A DNA stretch of 64,000 nt from Fontivita pretiosa (GTDB lineage Bacteria > Planctomycetota > Phycisphaerae > Tepidisphaerales > Tepidisphaeraceae), in contig NZ_CP191258.1 of NCBI RefSeq assembly GCF_050410795.1, positions 3,906,001 through 3,970,000 on the forward strand, in the 5' to 3' direction. Position numbers and translations under genes: made by a program. Position 1 is the first letter of the stretch, and each line of letters opens with the position of its first letter. This document shows positions 51,790-60,073 of the stretch, piece by piece. The notes below the pieces were generated by a model. It made no database searches and was not told the origin of the DNA. It was given only the letters and a program-made list of their open reading frames with translations.

Positions 51790-51872
51790 GATCCATCCAG
51801 GGATGCCGGCAGAAGATTGAGGGATCAAGGGCGCGTCGATCCTTCATCCCTTTCGCCTTCATCCGTAGCTGC

Positions 51873-53789
51873 TCACGCCGCCTTCGCCTGCGCGGCCCGC
51901 GCCGGCAGGGTCAGCGTGAACGTGCTGCCCTTGTCCAGTTCCGATTGAACCGTGATGTCTCCTCCGTGCAGTCGCGCAATCTCCCGTGCCAGCGCCAGTC
52001 CCAGGCCGGTGCCCGTGATTTTGCCCACCCGAGGATCCTTGGCGCGATAGAACTTGGCGAAGATCTTCGGCTGCTCGTCGGGGCTGATGCCGATTCCGGT
52101 GTCGATCACGTCGATCACCAGCGTCTGCCCCGAAGCGCCCTCGACCCGCGCCGCAACCGTCACCTTGCCTCCTGCCGGCGTGTACTTCAGCGCGTTGCCC
52201 AGCAGGTTGTGCAGCGTGACCAGCAGCTTGTCGCGGTCGCCGACAATCACCGGCAGCTTCGGCGGCAGATCGAAGACCAGCTCGATCCGCTTCTCGGCCG
52301 CCTGCGGACGATAGTCCGATGCCAGCTCGTCGAAGACCTTTTCCAGACGCACGTCGTCGGACTTGAGCTGAAGCGAACCGGCCTCGATCTCCGCCATCGA
52401 CAGCATTTCCCCGACCATGCGTTCCAGGCGGCGGGTCTCATGACTGAGGATGTTGAAATGTTCGCGCAGGACCGCCGGGTCGGTCTGCCTGTCGTCCAGC
52501 GCCGCTTCCAGGCACAGCCGCATGTTGGTCAGGGGTGTTCGCAGCTCGTGGGTGGCCTGGGCGACGAAGCTGTTTCTGGCGGCGTCGGCGACGCGTTGCT
52601 GGGTGATGTCTTCGACGGTAACCAGGGCGCCGCCGCAATCGTCACGGCGCAGCGGTCGCACATGGACCCGCAGGATTCCCCCGCCGTGATCGTCTTCGCG
52701 GCGAAGCTCGAAGGTTCGCCTCTGACCCGAGCCGCGGATGATGCCCTGGACCGCGTCGCGCACCGCCGCGTCTCCGATCAGCTCGCCGATGGGCTTGCCC
52801 AGCATCTGGTCGCGCCGCAGTTGCAGCAGCGCCGCCGCCGCGCCATTCACGTGACGCGCCGATCCGTTGGCGTCCACGACGATCATGCCCACCGCCAGCG
52901 CGTCACAGGCGCTTTCCAGCTCGGCACTGGCGGGGGGCACGGCGCCCGGATCGCCGGGCGCCTGCTGTGCGTGGTTGTTTCTGTTGATTTGAGTCGCGGC
53001 GCCCAGAGACTCGCGCACTCGATCCGCCAGCCCGGCGCGTCGCAGTCTTTCCGTCTGCTCCAGAAGCTCGTTCCATGCCTGCGCCTCCGGACCCAGGTCC
53101 GCTCGCAACGACAGAGCCTCAGGCGACAGCTCCGCCGTGCCCGCGGCGGCGGCCAGAAGCGACTCGCGGATCAGCGACAGCGTGGCCAGCCGGGCCCGCG
53201 CCCGGCGGTACAGCAGCAGCATCGCTGCCAGCGACACCACGCCGATCGCTCCGATCCCGGCCAGCAATTCCCAGGTTCTTATCGTGCCGGTCGTCGCCGC
53301 TGCCGAAATGTGCAGCACCGCCGCTCCCTTGCCGCGAACCAGCAGCGGCTGATCGACAACCATCCGGTTGCCGGCCTTGCCATTGGCTGTCGGCTGCTGC
53401 GTTGAATGCATCGCGTCATCGATCGGACCGCTCGGCCAGTGCGATGGAGGATGCACCAGCGTGATCCGGCTCGGATCGGAGTCTGCCAGCACCGAACCAT
53501 CCGCCAGCACCACGCGGCACTCATCCAGCCCGTACTGTTGCCTGGCTTGAACCAGCAGCCGCCGCAGCGGCGAAAGATCGTCGCCTGCCAGAAGCGACTC
53601 GGCGCTGGCCGACAGCACGCTGGCCAGCACGCGGATCTGCTCGCCGCGGACAGTTCGCCAGGCGTGCTGTTGCTGGCGATGGCTCCACCAGGCGGCGGCG
53701 GTGATTGCCAGCAGCAGGATGCTTGCCGCAGCAAGCCCCACCGAGCCGATCAGCGTCTCGCCGCGCAGCAGCCAGCGTCGCCGCTGCAT
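51873..53789 (-). CDS. Membrane sensor histidine kinase with PAS domain
   Basis: About 638 residues from the ATG at 53789; ATG 53915 and 53897 are longer alternatives. TM1 is near 11-33 and TM2 near 180-200. The extracytoplasmic sensor region lies between them and contains 'LADGSVLADSDPSRITLVHPP', a CACHE-like phrase. A PAS domain (CDALAVGMIVVDANGSARHVNGAA) follows. Then the DHp with His414 (ATHELRTPLTNMRL) and HATPase (GNALKYTP, DTGIGISP, GTGLGLALA). No receiver gene is adjacent, so its partner may be the STAS protein circuit or lie elsewhere. As the first gene of the pilus-like locus it probably controls it. Confidence 0.9.
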   Translation of the reverse strand: MQRRRWLLRGETLIGSVGLAAASILLLAITAAAWWSHRQQQHAWRTVRGEQIRVLASVLSASAESLLAGDDLSPLRRLLVQARQQYGLDECRVVLADGSVLADSDPSRITLVHPPSHWPSGPIDDAMHSTQQPTANGKAGNRMVVDQPLLVRGKGAAVLHISAAATTGTIRTWELLAGIGAIGVVSLAAMLLLYRRARARLATLSLIRESLLAAAAGTAELSPEALSLRADLGPEAQAWNELLEQTERLRRAGLADRVRESLGAATQINRNNHAQQAPGDPGAVPPASAELESACDALAVGMIVVDANGSARHVNGAAAALLQLRRDQMLGKPIGELIGDAAVRDAVQGIIRGSGQRRTFELRREDDHGGGILRVHVRPLRRDDCGGALVTVEDITQQRVADAARNSFVAQATHELRTPLTNMRLCLEAALDDRQTDPAVLREHFNILSHETRRLERMVGEMLSMAEIEAGSLQLKSDDVRLEKVFDELASDYRPQAAEKRIELVFDLPPKLPVIVGDRDKLLVTLHNLLGNALKYTPAGGKVTVAARVEGASGQTLVIDVIDTGIGISPDEQPKIFAKFYRAKDPRVGKITGTGLGLALAREIARLHGGDITVQSELDKGSTFTLTLPARAAQAKAA

Positions 53790-54157
53790 TGACGCAGGAC
53801 CTGGCGCCGTCGCAGGTGTATCTGCGGCAACACCGACCCCAACCACATTCGTAGCGCTCAAATCCTGTTCCGATCTCACACGACACTCCCGGCGCATCGC
53901 CCGAAAACGGGGCACCGACGCCCGCTTGCTCGGGCATGCTCATCGTTGAAATCGGCCCCCCGGGGCAGGCGCGTTAGGCGCGGACAGGTGGATTGCTCCA
54001 GATTTGCCGACCGAACGCCCGCGCACAGCGTCCGGTAACCCGCGCGGCCACGCGCGGATCACAGCCATCGTCCCCATCCGATAATCGGAAAACAAACCCC
54101 CGCCTGATCAACAGGCCCGCCAGAACAGACAATCTTCCACGCAATTCCCCCACAGGC
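53790..54157. other. Intergenic region between tsf and the sensor kinase gene
   Basis: About 370 bases (240 if the longer kinase start is used). Besides the tsf terminator candidate, it contains only Pro/Arg/Ala-type translations and no supported gene. The kinase promoter should be here, but no clear -35/-10 was found. Confidence 0.4.
54088..54117 (-). terminator. Rho-independent terminator candidate of tsf
   Basis: On the minus strand, GCCTG-TTGAT-CAGGC followed by GGGGTTTGTTTT, 40-70 bp past the tsf stop. The 5-bp stem plus a T-rich tract is the best intrinsic-terminator match in the window. Confidence 0.5.
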
Positions 54158-54973
54158 TCAGGACTGTCCAACCTCCAGGCGGATGTACTTCTCCAGCGTC
54201 AGGCCCTTGCCCTTCAACCAATTACCGACCGAGCCTTTGAAAACCTGCGGGTTGAAGAACTCCTGGTCCAGCAGCACGCGCTCGGCATAGAAGCTGTTGA
54301 GTTTGCCCTCGGCGATTTTCTCGGCAATCTGCTGGGGCTTGCCGCTGGCCTTGGCCTGCTCGATGGCGATCTCGCGTTCCTTGGCGACCAGCTCGGCGGG
54401 GATCTCGGCGCGGGTCAGCCCCAGCGGCCGCGCAAAGGCGATGTGACCTCCGAGCTGGCGGATCGTCTCCTCATCGGCCTGTCCCTTGAAGCTCATCAGC
54501 ACCGCGATCTTGCTGGAAATCGCATAGAGGTATGCCCCGGCGCGTCCGCCCGCGGGGGCCGTCAGCACCACCGCCCGGCCAAGCTGAACGTTCTCCCCGG
54601 TCTGCTGCGCGGCGCTGGTGACCTGTGCCGCGATCTCCGCGTCGCTCCTGATGTCCAGCGAAGGGTTGCTCAGAAGCTTGGCCGTCGCACGCTCCAGAAT
54701 CGCGGTCACGACCTGGCTTCGGGCGGTGAAGTCGGTGTTGGTGTTGACCTCGACAGCCACGGCGATCCGCTGGTCCGGGCTGGTCGCCACCGCGATCCGG
54801 CCCTCGCCGGCCACACGCTGCGTGATCGAGGTCTTCACGCCCTTCTTGCGGGCAATTTCGATGGCCTTGTCGATGTCCCCGCCCGCCTCGGTCAACAGCT
54901 TCTTACATTCCATCATTCCCAGGCCGGTCTTGGCCCGCATTTCATTCACCAGCGCCGCGGTAATCTGTGCCAT
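54158..54973 (-). CDS. tsf: Translation elongation factor Ts
   Basis: About 271 residues, close to standard. ATG 54973 gives MAQITAALVNEMRAKTGLG. The N-terminal UBA-like segment GMMECKKLLTEAGGDIDKAIE is followed by NTDFTARSQVV, the conserved TDF that inserts into EF-Tu, and the LL-type dimerisation/C-terminal parts. It recycles EF-Tu-GDP. In most bacteria tsf follows rpsB in one operon; here the upstream same-strand gene is a pectate-lyase-fold lipoprotein, so it is separated. A candidate terminator follows. Confidence 0.97.
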   Translation of the reverse strand: MAQITAALVNEMRAKTGLGMMECKKLLTEAGGDIDKAIEIARKKGVKTSITQRVAGEGRIAVATSPDQRIAVAVEVNTNTDFTARSQVVTAILERATAKLLSNPSLDIRSDAEIAAQVTSAAQQTGENVQLGRAVVLTAPAGGRAGAYLYAISSKIAVLMSFKGQADEETIRQLGGHIAFARPLGLTRAEIPAELVAKEREIAIEQAKASGKPQQIAEKIAEGKLNSFYAERVLLDQEFFNPQVFKGSVGNWLKGKGLTLEKYIRLEVGQS

Positions 54974-55199
54974 GGTCGTTTCCGTTTCTCGCAATTCGGT
55001 TCACGTCTGGGCATTCAGCGGATTCTCGAATCCCGCGTAATGACGGGGCAATGCCCAAAATCCGCCCACCAGGCCCACAAGCCATCCGCCCGGCGGGCGA
55101 AAAACCCTATCCGACCCGCCCTCACAACGCAAGCAGCGGTGGATTGCAGTCGCCCTGGGCGCGCAGCACCGCCATGACTGTGCCGCGGCGGGAAGCGCA

Positions 55200-56564
55200 T
55201 CAAGGTCGCGTGTCGGCAACGTTGTTCGCGATCACCGCGTTGGGGCTTTGGTTGTCGATGCGGATCGATCCAGTCACGATGTTGTCGGTGACGACCGCCT
55301 TGCCCACCCCCGGCCCAAGCTGTACCTGCGGGTGATCCTCGGCGAAGCTGCATCCGCGGATCAGCACCGTGCCGCCGCGCGCCTGGATGGCGTGGCGGTT
55401 CTGCTTCTTGCCGTCCCAGTTGTTGAACGTGCAGTCGGAAAAGCCGACCAGCCCCTTGCCGTCGATGATGGCGATCTGATTGCACGGCCCCCAGAAGGCG
55501 CTGTTGACGAATCGTACCACGCCCTTGTTGGTGCTGTTGACACGAATCATCGTCGGATCCGGGCCGCGGAAGCTCACGAACTCGCCGTTGGTGATCAGCA
55601 GCCCGAAGCCGGCGCAGTCGTCCACGACCAGCGCGGTCTGGCAGTCGTCGGCGCCGATCCCGAGGAAGTTGCCATTGCACAGGCCATTTTTCGTTTCGAT
55701 GAACCGGTAGCCGACCTTATATCCGTAGCAGAAGGTGTTGGTGACGTATTGCCAGTCGGTCCGTCCGAAGATGAATGCTTCGCCATTGTCCATCTGCCAC
55801 TGGAACAGCTTCTCGGACATGCTGTACCAGGGGTTCCAGTGAACGTTTTCGATGCGGCCGATGTCATAGATCTGATCGACGTAAACGCCGCGACGCAGGG
55901 GCTGGCCCTGGATGTTGCGGATCAGATGCCGGTGAGCGAGCGTGGCGTCGATGCCGTTGTAGGGGTTGAGCAGCTCGCAGTCGAGAATGGAAGGGTTGTT
56001 GCCGCGAAGCGCCACGGCGTAGGGGTAGGGCGTGGGGATGTCGGTCGTGGTCTGGTTGGGATAGTAGATCACCACGCCGCGCAGCGTGCTGTTCGTGTTG
56101 ACGGTGATGAAGGCGGGGGCGTCTTCGGTGCCGGCGTCGGCGGTGACCAGAAGCGTCGTGCCGTCGTCGGTGGGCTTGGGCTGGCCCTGATCGCGAACGC
56201 CGGCGTGCGCGGGGACGCTGGTCCAGATTCCCTGGAGGGTGACGGCCGGCGGGATGTTCAGCCGGCCGGCAAACAGGAAGTTGCCGCGCGGGATCAGCAC
56301 GGTTGCGCCGCCCGCAGCGCCGGCGGCGTCCAGCGCCTTTTGAAAGGCCGCGGTGTTGTCGGTCCTGCCGTCGCCGACGGCGCCGAAATCCAGAACGTTC
56401 AGAATCGCTGCCGCGGGCAGATCAAGCCTGGTGCTCATGGTTTGGCCTGTACTTGCCGAAGGGGCTGGGTCTGGTGTGGACTTGGAGGTTGTTGCCGTGG
56501 CGCAGCCGGCCAGGACCGGCAGCAGCAACAGGCACGTCAGCAGCATTAGTTTTTTGTGGATCAT
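55200..56564 (-). CDS. Pectate-lyase-superfamily lipoprotein (right-handed beta-helix)
   Basis: About 454 residues. The ATG at 56564 has GGAGG ten bases upstream and starts the lipoprotein signal MIHKKLMLLTCLLLLPVLAGC, with acylated Cys after LAG. A linker with Pro/Ser/Thr follows. The start of the mature domain (NVLDFGAVGDGRTDNTAAFQ, then KALDAAGAAGGATVLIPRG) is the N-terminal hallmark of the Pectate_lyase_3/GH28-like beta-helix family. Many Asn/Asp-rich strand turns follow. No catalytic Asp pair of GH28 is recognised, so it may bind or cleave polysaccharide at the outer membrane. It lies beside the sugar catabolic genes. Confidence 0.85.
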   Translation of the reverse strand: MIHKKLMLLTCLLLLPVLAGCATATTSKSTPDPAPSASTGQTMSTRLDLPAAAILNVLDFGAVGDGRTDNTAAFQKALDAAGAAGGATVLIPRGNFLFAGRLNIPPAVTLQGIWTSVPAHAGVRDQGQPKPTDDGTTLLVTADAGTEDAPAFITVNTNSTLRGVVIYYPNQTTTDIPTPYPYAVALRGNNPSILDCELLNPYNGIDATLAHRHLIRNIQGQPLRRGVYVDQIYDIGRIENVHWNPWYSMSEKLFQWQMDNGEAFIFGRTDWQYVTNTFCYGYKVGYRFIETKNGLCNGNFLGIGADDCQTALVVDDCAGFGLLITNGEFVSFRGPDPTMIRVNSTNKGVVRFVNSAFWGPCNQIAIIDGKGLVGFSDCTFNNWDGKKQNRHAIQARGGTVLIRGCSFAEDHPQVQLGPGVGKAVVTDNIVTGSIRIDNQSPNAVIANNVADTRP

Positions 56565-56695
56565 GAGGGGCGTGCCTCCGCTGGCGGGCCGGCGGGCCGG
56601 CCCCACGACAGACTCTACCGCCGATTGGATCAGGCGGAAAGATTCGTCCATTTACGCAACACGCCAGGCCGCACTTGCATTCAGCCTGCGGTCGC

Positions 56696-57670
56696 TCAAG
56701 GTCGCCAGGATGCATCCAGGCGATCGAAGAATCGCTGCCGGGTCGGGGGCGGAAACTCGTGGGCGGCGTCGGGATGCTCGACGAGAAGGCGATCCTCGGC
56801 ATGCAACGCGCGATAGGCGACGCGGGCTTTCTCGACGCAGTCATCCACGCCCTGTGGATCGAAGTTGTCGTCTCGCAGCGGCGCGTTGATCAGCACCGTT
56901 CGCGGTGCCAGCGCCGCCAGGATGTCGCCAAAATCGAACGGCATCTTTGCCGGGTCGTTGTGGTAATGCGTGGCGACGCGTGGCATGTACTGATCCAGGC
57001 TCCAGGCGGAAATCTCCCCGCCGCGGTAACGGGCAAAGCTCGTGAACCCGCAACTGCTGATGATCACACGGACGCGCTGGTCGAAGGCGGCCAGGAAAAG
57101 GGCGTTGTGCCCGCCAAGCGAATGTCCGATCACCCCGATCCGCAGCGGATCCACCTGAGGCAACGATTCGAGCACGTCGAGCACGCGCATGTGGTTCCAG
57201 ATGCCCTTCATGGTGGTGCTGGCGTAGCCCCAGGCGTAGACGCAGCGGTGCGCCTCGCCGAAGCCGGGGTAATCCGGCGAAATGGTGACATAACCGCGCT
57301 CGGCCAGGTGCTGCGCGTAGGCCAGGTCCGGCGTGTCGTGCGGCAGGGTTGAAAGCCCGACGGGCTGATCCTTGCCGGCCGGCGTGGTCTGGTGCAGGCA
57401 GAGCATGGCCGGCGCGGTGGGGCCGAGATGCGATTGCCTGGGGATCAGGATCCAGGCACGAAGCACGCACCATCCGCCGGGGTCGTACCGCTCGGTATGC
57501 AGGGCGATTTTTCTGCGGATGATTCGATCGGTGATGAGTTCTTCGATGATGCTCACGTGTGGCGGCGGGCGGTGCTGCTGCTGGGGCAGAGGTCCCATGA
57601 CCTGCTGCATCGCCAGCAGGAGCCGGGCGCGCTGCTCGGTCCAGAAGTCCGGGTGGTTGGCTGGGTTCAT
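56696..57670 (-). CDS. Alpha/beta hydrolase (dienelactone hydrolase / acetyl-xylan-esterase-like)
   Basis: 324 residues. The fold has a nucleophile elbow GHSLGGHNALF (Ser in G-H-S-L-G-G) and an oxyanion strand LCLHQTTPAGKD. The Asp/His of the triad are probably in NAPLRDDNFDPQGV and EHPDAAHEFP. These fit the carbohydrate esterase / 'alpha-beta hydrolase with prolyl oligopeptidase domain' proteins common in planctomycete polysaccharide loci. No signal peptide is visible. It is divergent from the MFS operon over a LacI-type operator, implying joint control with sugar uptake. Confidence 0.82.
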   Translation of the reverse strand: MNPANHPDFWTEQRARLLLAMQQVMGPLPQQQHRPPPHVSIIEELITDRIIRRKIALHTERYDPGGWCVLRAWILIPRQSHLGPTAPAMLCLHQTTPAGKDQPVGLSTLPHDTPDLAYAQHLAERGYVTISPDYPGFGEAHRCVYAWGYASTTMKGIWNHMRVLDVLESLPQVDPLRIGVIGHSLGGHNALFLAAFDQRVRVIISSCGFTSFARYRGGEISAWSLDQYMPRVATHYHNDPAKMPFDFGDILAALAPRTVLINAPLRDDNFDPQGVDDCVEKARVAYRALHAEDRLLVEHPDAAHEFPPPTRQRFFDRLDASWRP

Positions 57671-57691
57671 GTGAAGCGGACGAGATTTCGC

Positions 57692-57719
57692 TTGATTAAA
57701 CGTTAAATCAGAGTAGACT
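57692..57719 (+). promoter_or_regulatory. Promoter of the MFS operon overlapping a LacI/GalR-type operator
   Basis: TTGATT (57692-57697), 16 bp, TAGACT (57714-57719). The sequence TGATTAAACGTTAAATCA (57693-57710) is an 18-bp near-perfect palindrome (16 of 18 positions), with a central AACGTT, the usual LacI/GalR-family operator shape. It would block the -35. The minus-strand hydrolase gene starts 23 bp away on the other side, so both may be controlled by one repressor. Confidence 0.6.
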
Positions 57720-57815
57720 CTGCCGCCGAACCGCTGTCAAGGCCGCGCCGCGAAAGCCGCCGCGATCGTGGTCGGCCCGGGTCACGGCCGTCTCGGGCGC
57801 GCGAGGTGCCTTCGG

Positions 57816-59330
57816 ATGGATGATGTTCTCATTCCCCAAAGCTCGGAGATCTCCCGCACGGGCCAGACGCCGCTGACACGGGCGGCGGACGCGCAGCCCG
57901 TTGCGCCAGCAGAGCCGCTGTATCGCGTCGGGACTCTGGTGTACACGCGGCGGGCGCTGGTGAGCGTGTTCCTCTGGATGCTCTGGGGGAACTTCTGCTT
58001 CACCATGATGGAGATGATCCTGCCGCGCCTGCTGCCGCTTCAGTTGCAGGCGCTGGGGGCGTCGAACTTCGCCATCGGACTGCTCGTCGGAACCATCCCC
58101 AGTGCGATGAACTTCGTCATCGCCCCGATCGTCAGCTTCAAGTCCGATCGCTACCGCAGCCGACTGGGAAGACGCATTCCATTTCTGCTCTGGCCGACGC
58201 CGTTTCTCACGCTGTTTCTGGTGCTGCTGGGTTACTCGACATCAGCGGCCGAGGCGCTGCGCGGCTCGAGCATTCCCGCGGCGCTGGGCCTGTCGCCAAC
58301 CGCCGTCGCGCTGGCGTGGATCGGGCTGCTGGTGATCGGGTTCGTCTTTTTCAACATGTTCGTGGCGTCGGTCTACTACTACCTGTTCAACGACGTCGTC
58401 CCGCCGCAGTTCCTCGGACGCTTCATGGCGCTGTACGGCGTGGTGGGAACGATGGCGGCGTTCGTGTTCAACCGCTGGATCTTCGGCTGGGCCGAGCACC
58501 ACATGAAAGAGGTCTACCTGGGCGTGTCGGTGCTGTACCTGGTGGCGTTCATGTTGATGTGCTGGCGAGTGCGCGAGGGCCAATACCCGCCCCCGCCGCC
58601 CAGTGATCCAAACTCCGGCATCTTCTCTAGCATCTGGTCGGGGGTGCGCACCTACTTCAGCGAGTGTTACTCGCATCCGTACTACCTGTGGTTCTTCCTC
58701 GGTACGGCGTTCTGGAGCGTCTCGCAGGCGTCGGCGGTGTTCATGGTCTTCTTCGCCAAAAACATCGGGCTGAGCGTCGATGACTTCGGCAAGGTGCTGG
58801 GGTGGCAATCGCTGCTGGCGGCGGTCATTCTCTACCCGATCGGCACGATCGTCGATCGCCTGCATCCGCTGCGGATGGTGCTCTTCGGCATCACGGCGCT
58901 GATTCCGTTCAACCTCGTCTTCTTCTTCGCTGTTCATGGGTACAACTCGTTCCTGATCGTCTCGCTTTTGTCGCTGCTGCCGACGGCCATCTTCGGCGCC
59001 GCCAACCTCCCGATGTACATGTCCATCCTGCCGCGCGAACGCTACGGGCAGTTCTGTTCGGCGCAGGCGATGGTCAACGCCGTGCTGATGATCGCCGGCA
59101 CGGCGCTGGCCGGAAAGTTCATGGACTGGATGCGCAACGACTACCGCTACCTGTATGTGTGGATGCTGCTGTTTCAGGTGCTGGCGGTGCTGTGCCTGAT
59201 GTTTGTCTATCGCGGCTGGCGTCGTTACGGCGGGCCGGGAAACTATGTCCCGCCGCAGGTCGGCATTGCGCCTGCTGCGGGACTGGCTTGGGCCAGCATG
59301 GAGCCGGGGCAGGCCAGGAGTGAAGGTTGA
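57816..59330 (+). CDS. MFS transporter (sugar/glycoside-type)
   Basis: About 504 residues. ATG 57816 has GAGGTG eight bases upstream; the frame start at 57768 is rejected. Twelve hydrophobic helices, with the loop motif KSDRYRSRLGRRIPFLL, fitting the 'DR.G.R' A-type motif of the major facilitator superfamily. The first 40 residues are soluble. The helix arrangement (LLPLQLQALGASNFAIGLLVGTIP) recalls the SLC45/sucrose-glycoside group and planctomycete GPH-like carriers. It is the first gene of the operon and its promoter is LacI-operator controlled, so uptake of a sugar or sugar acid is likely. Its stop overlaps the CBM9-like start (TGATG). Confidence 0.85.
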   Translation: MDDVLIPQSSEISRTGQTPLTRAADAQPVAPAEPLYRVGTLVYTRRALVSVFLWMLWGNFCFTMMEMILPRLLPLQLQALGASNFAIGLLVGTIPSAMNFVIAPIVSFKSDRYRSRLGRRIPFLLWPTPFLTLFLVLLGYSTSAAEALRGSSIPAALGLSPTAVALAWIGLLVIGFVFFNMFVASVYYYLFNDVVPPQFLGRFMALYGVVGTMAAFVFNRWIFGWAEHHMKEVYLGVSVLYLVAFMLMCWRVREGQYPPPPPSDPNSGIFSSIWSGVRTYFSECYSHPYYLWFFLGTAFWSVSQASAVFMVFFAKNIGLSVDDFGKVLGWQSLLAAVILYPIGTIVDRLHPLRMVLFGITALIPFNLVFFFAVHGYNSFLIVSLLSLLPTAIFGAANLPMYMSILPRERYGQFCSAQAMVNAVLMIAGTALAGKFMDWMRNDYRYLYVWMLLFQVLAVLCLMFVYRGWRRYGGPGNYVPPQVGIAPAAGLAWASMEPGQARSEG

Positions 59331-60040
59331 TGGACGGCGTGGAACCAGCGCGGCCGGTGTTGTATCGAGTGCGGCCCGTCGCCAGCGCGGCGCAGATACT
59401 TCTGGACTGCGACTGGGATCACCCCGCGTGGAGCGGCGCGCCGCCGATCCCCATCGATCGCTTTCACGCCCGCAGCTCCGATCATCGTCCAGTCGCCGCC
59501 GCTCGCCTGCTGTATGACGATCAGGCGTTGTACCTGGCGTTTCGGGTGCAGGATCGTTTTGTGCGGTGCGTTCACGGCGAGTACCAGGGCCGGGTTTATA
59601 CCGATAGCTGCGTCGAGATGATGGTCTGGCCGAAGTGGCAGGCGGGGTATTTCAACTTCGAGGTGAACTGCGGCGGGTCCTTGCTGCTGCACTACAACGA
59701 GCTGGAGACCGCGCCAGACTCGCCGGCGCCGAAGATCACGAAAACGACCCCGCTGCCCGCGGCGCTCGGCAGGCAGGTGCGGATCGTCGCCACCATGCCG
59801 CGCCTCGTCGAGCCGGAGATCGTCGAGCCGATGGCCTGGCAGATCCGCATGCGCATCCCGCTGGCGGTGCTGGAAAGCCAGGTCGGGCCGCTGGGCACGC
59901 TGCCCGGGCAACGCTGGCGAGCCAACTTCTACAAGTGCGCCGACGAGACCTCACACCCGCACTGGGCAAGCTGGGCCGAAGTCGGGCCGGAGCTGGATTT
60001 TCACAAGCCACATCAGTTTGGGACGATCCTGTTCGAATGA
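59330..60040 (+). CDS. Carbohydrate-binding family 9-like protein
   Basis: About 236 residues from ATG 59330; the TTG at 59327 is unlikely. It is a beta-sandwich with the CBM9 pattern: DCDWDHPAWSGAPPIPIDRF (N-terminal 'DG...P.W'), AARLLYDDQALYLAFRVQD, DSCVEMMVWP, YFNFEVNCGG and WRANFYKC. There is no signal peptide. Such stand-alone modules are annotated as 'carbohydrate-binding family 9-like' and are common in this phylum. It is translationally coupled to the transporter, so it may bind a sugar ligand or modified carbohydrate in the cytoplasm. Catalysis has not been shown for the family. Confidence 0.8.
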   Translation: MDGVEPARPVLYRVRPVASAAQILLDCDWDHPAWSGAPPIPIDRFHARSSDHRPVAAARLLYDDQALYLAFRVQDRFVRCVHGEYQGRVYTDSCVEMMVWPKWQAGYFNFEVNCGGSLLLHYNELETAPDSPAPKITKTTPLPAALGRQVRIVATMPRLVEPEIVEPMAWQIRMRIPLAVLESQVGPLGTLPGQRWRANFYKCADETSHPHWASWAEVGPELDFHKPHQFGTILFE

Positions 60041-60073
60041 ATCGAGGCTGCAAAACACGGAACCACACGCCGC

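Noticed and set aside
49735..51948. A 737-codon open frame on the plus strand opposite the GspE gene
   Set aside because: It lies entirely antisense to the well-conserved ATPase and reads as His/Arg/Gln-rich sequence without domains, the usual shadow of a GC-rich gene.
55085..55125. CGCCCG/CGGGCG inverted repeat with a T-run in the gap between the pectate-lyase-like gene and tsf
   Set aside because: On the minus strand the T-run comes before the stem, so it does not fit an intrinsic terminator, and no promoter pattern is convincing.
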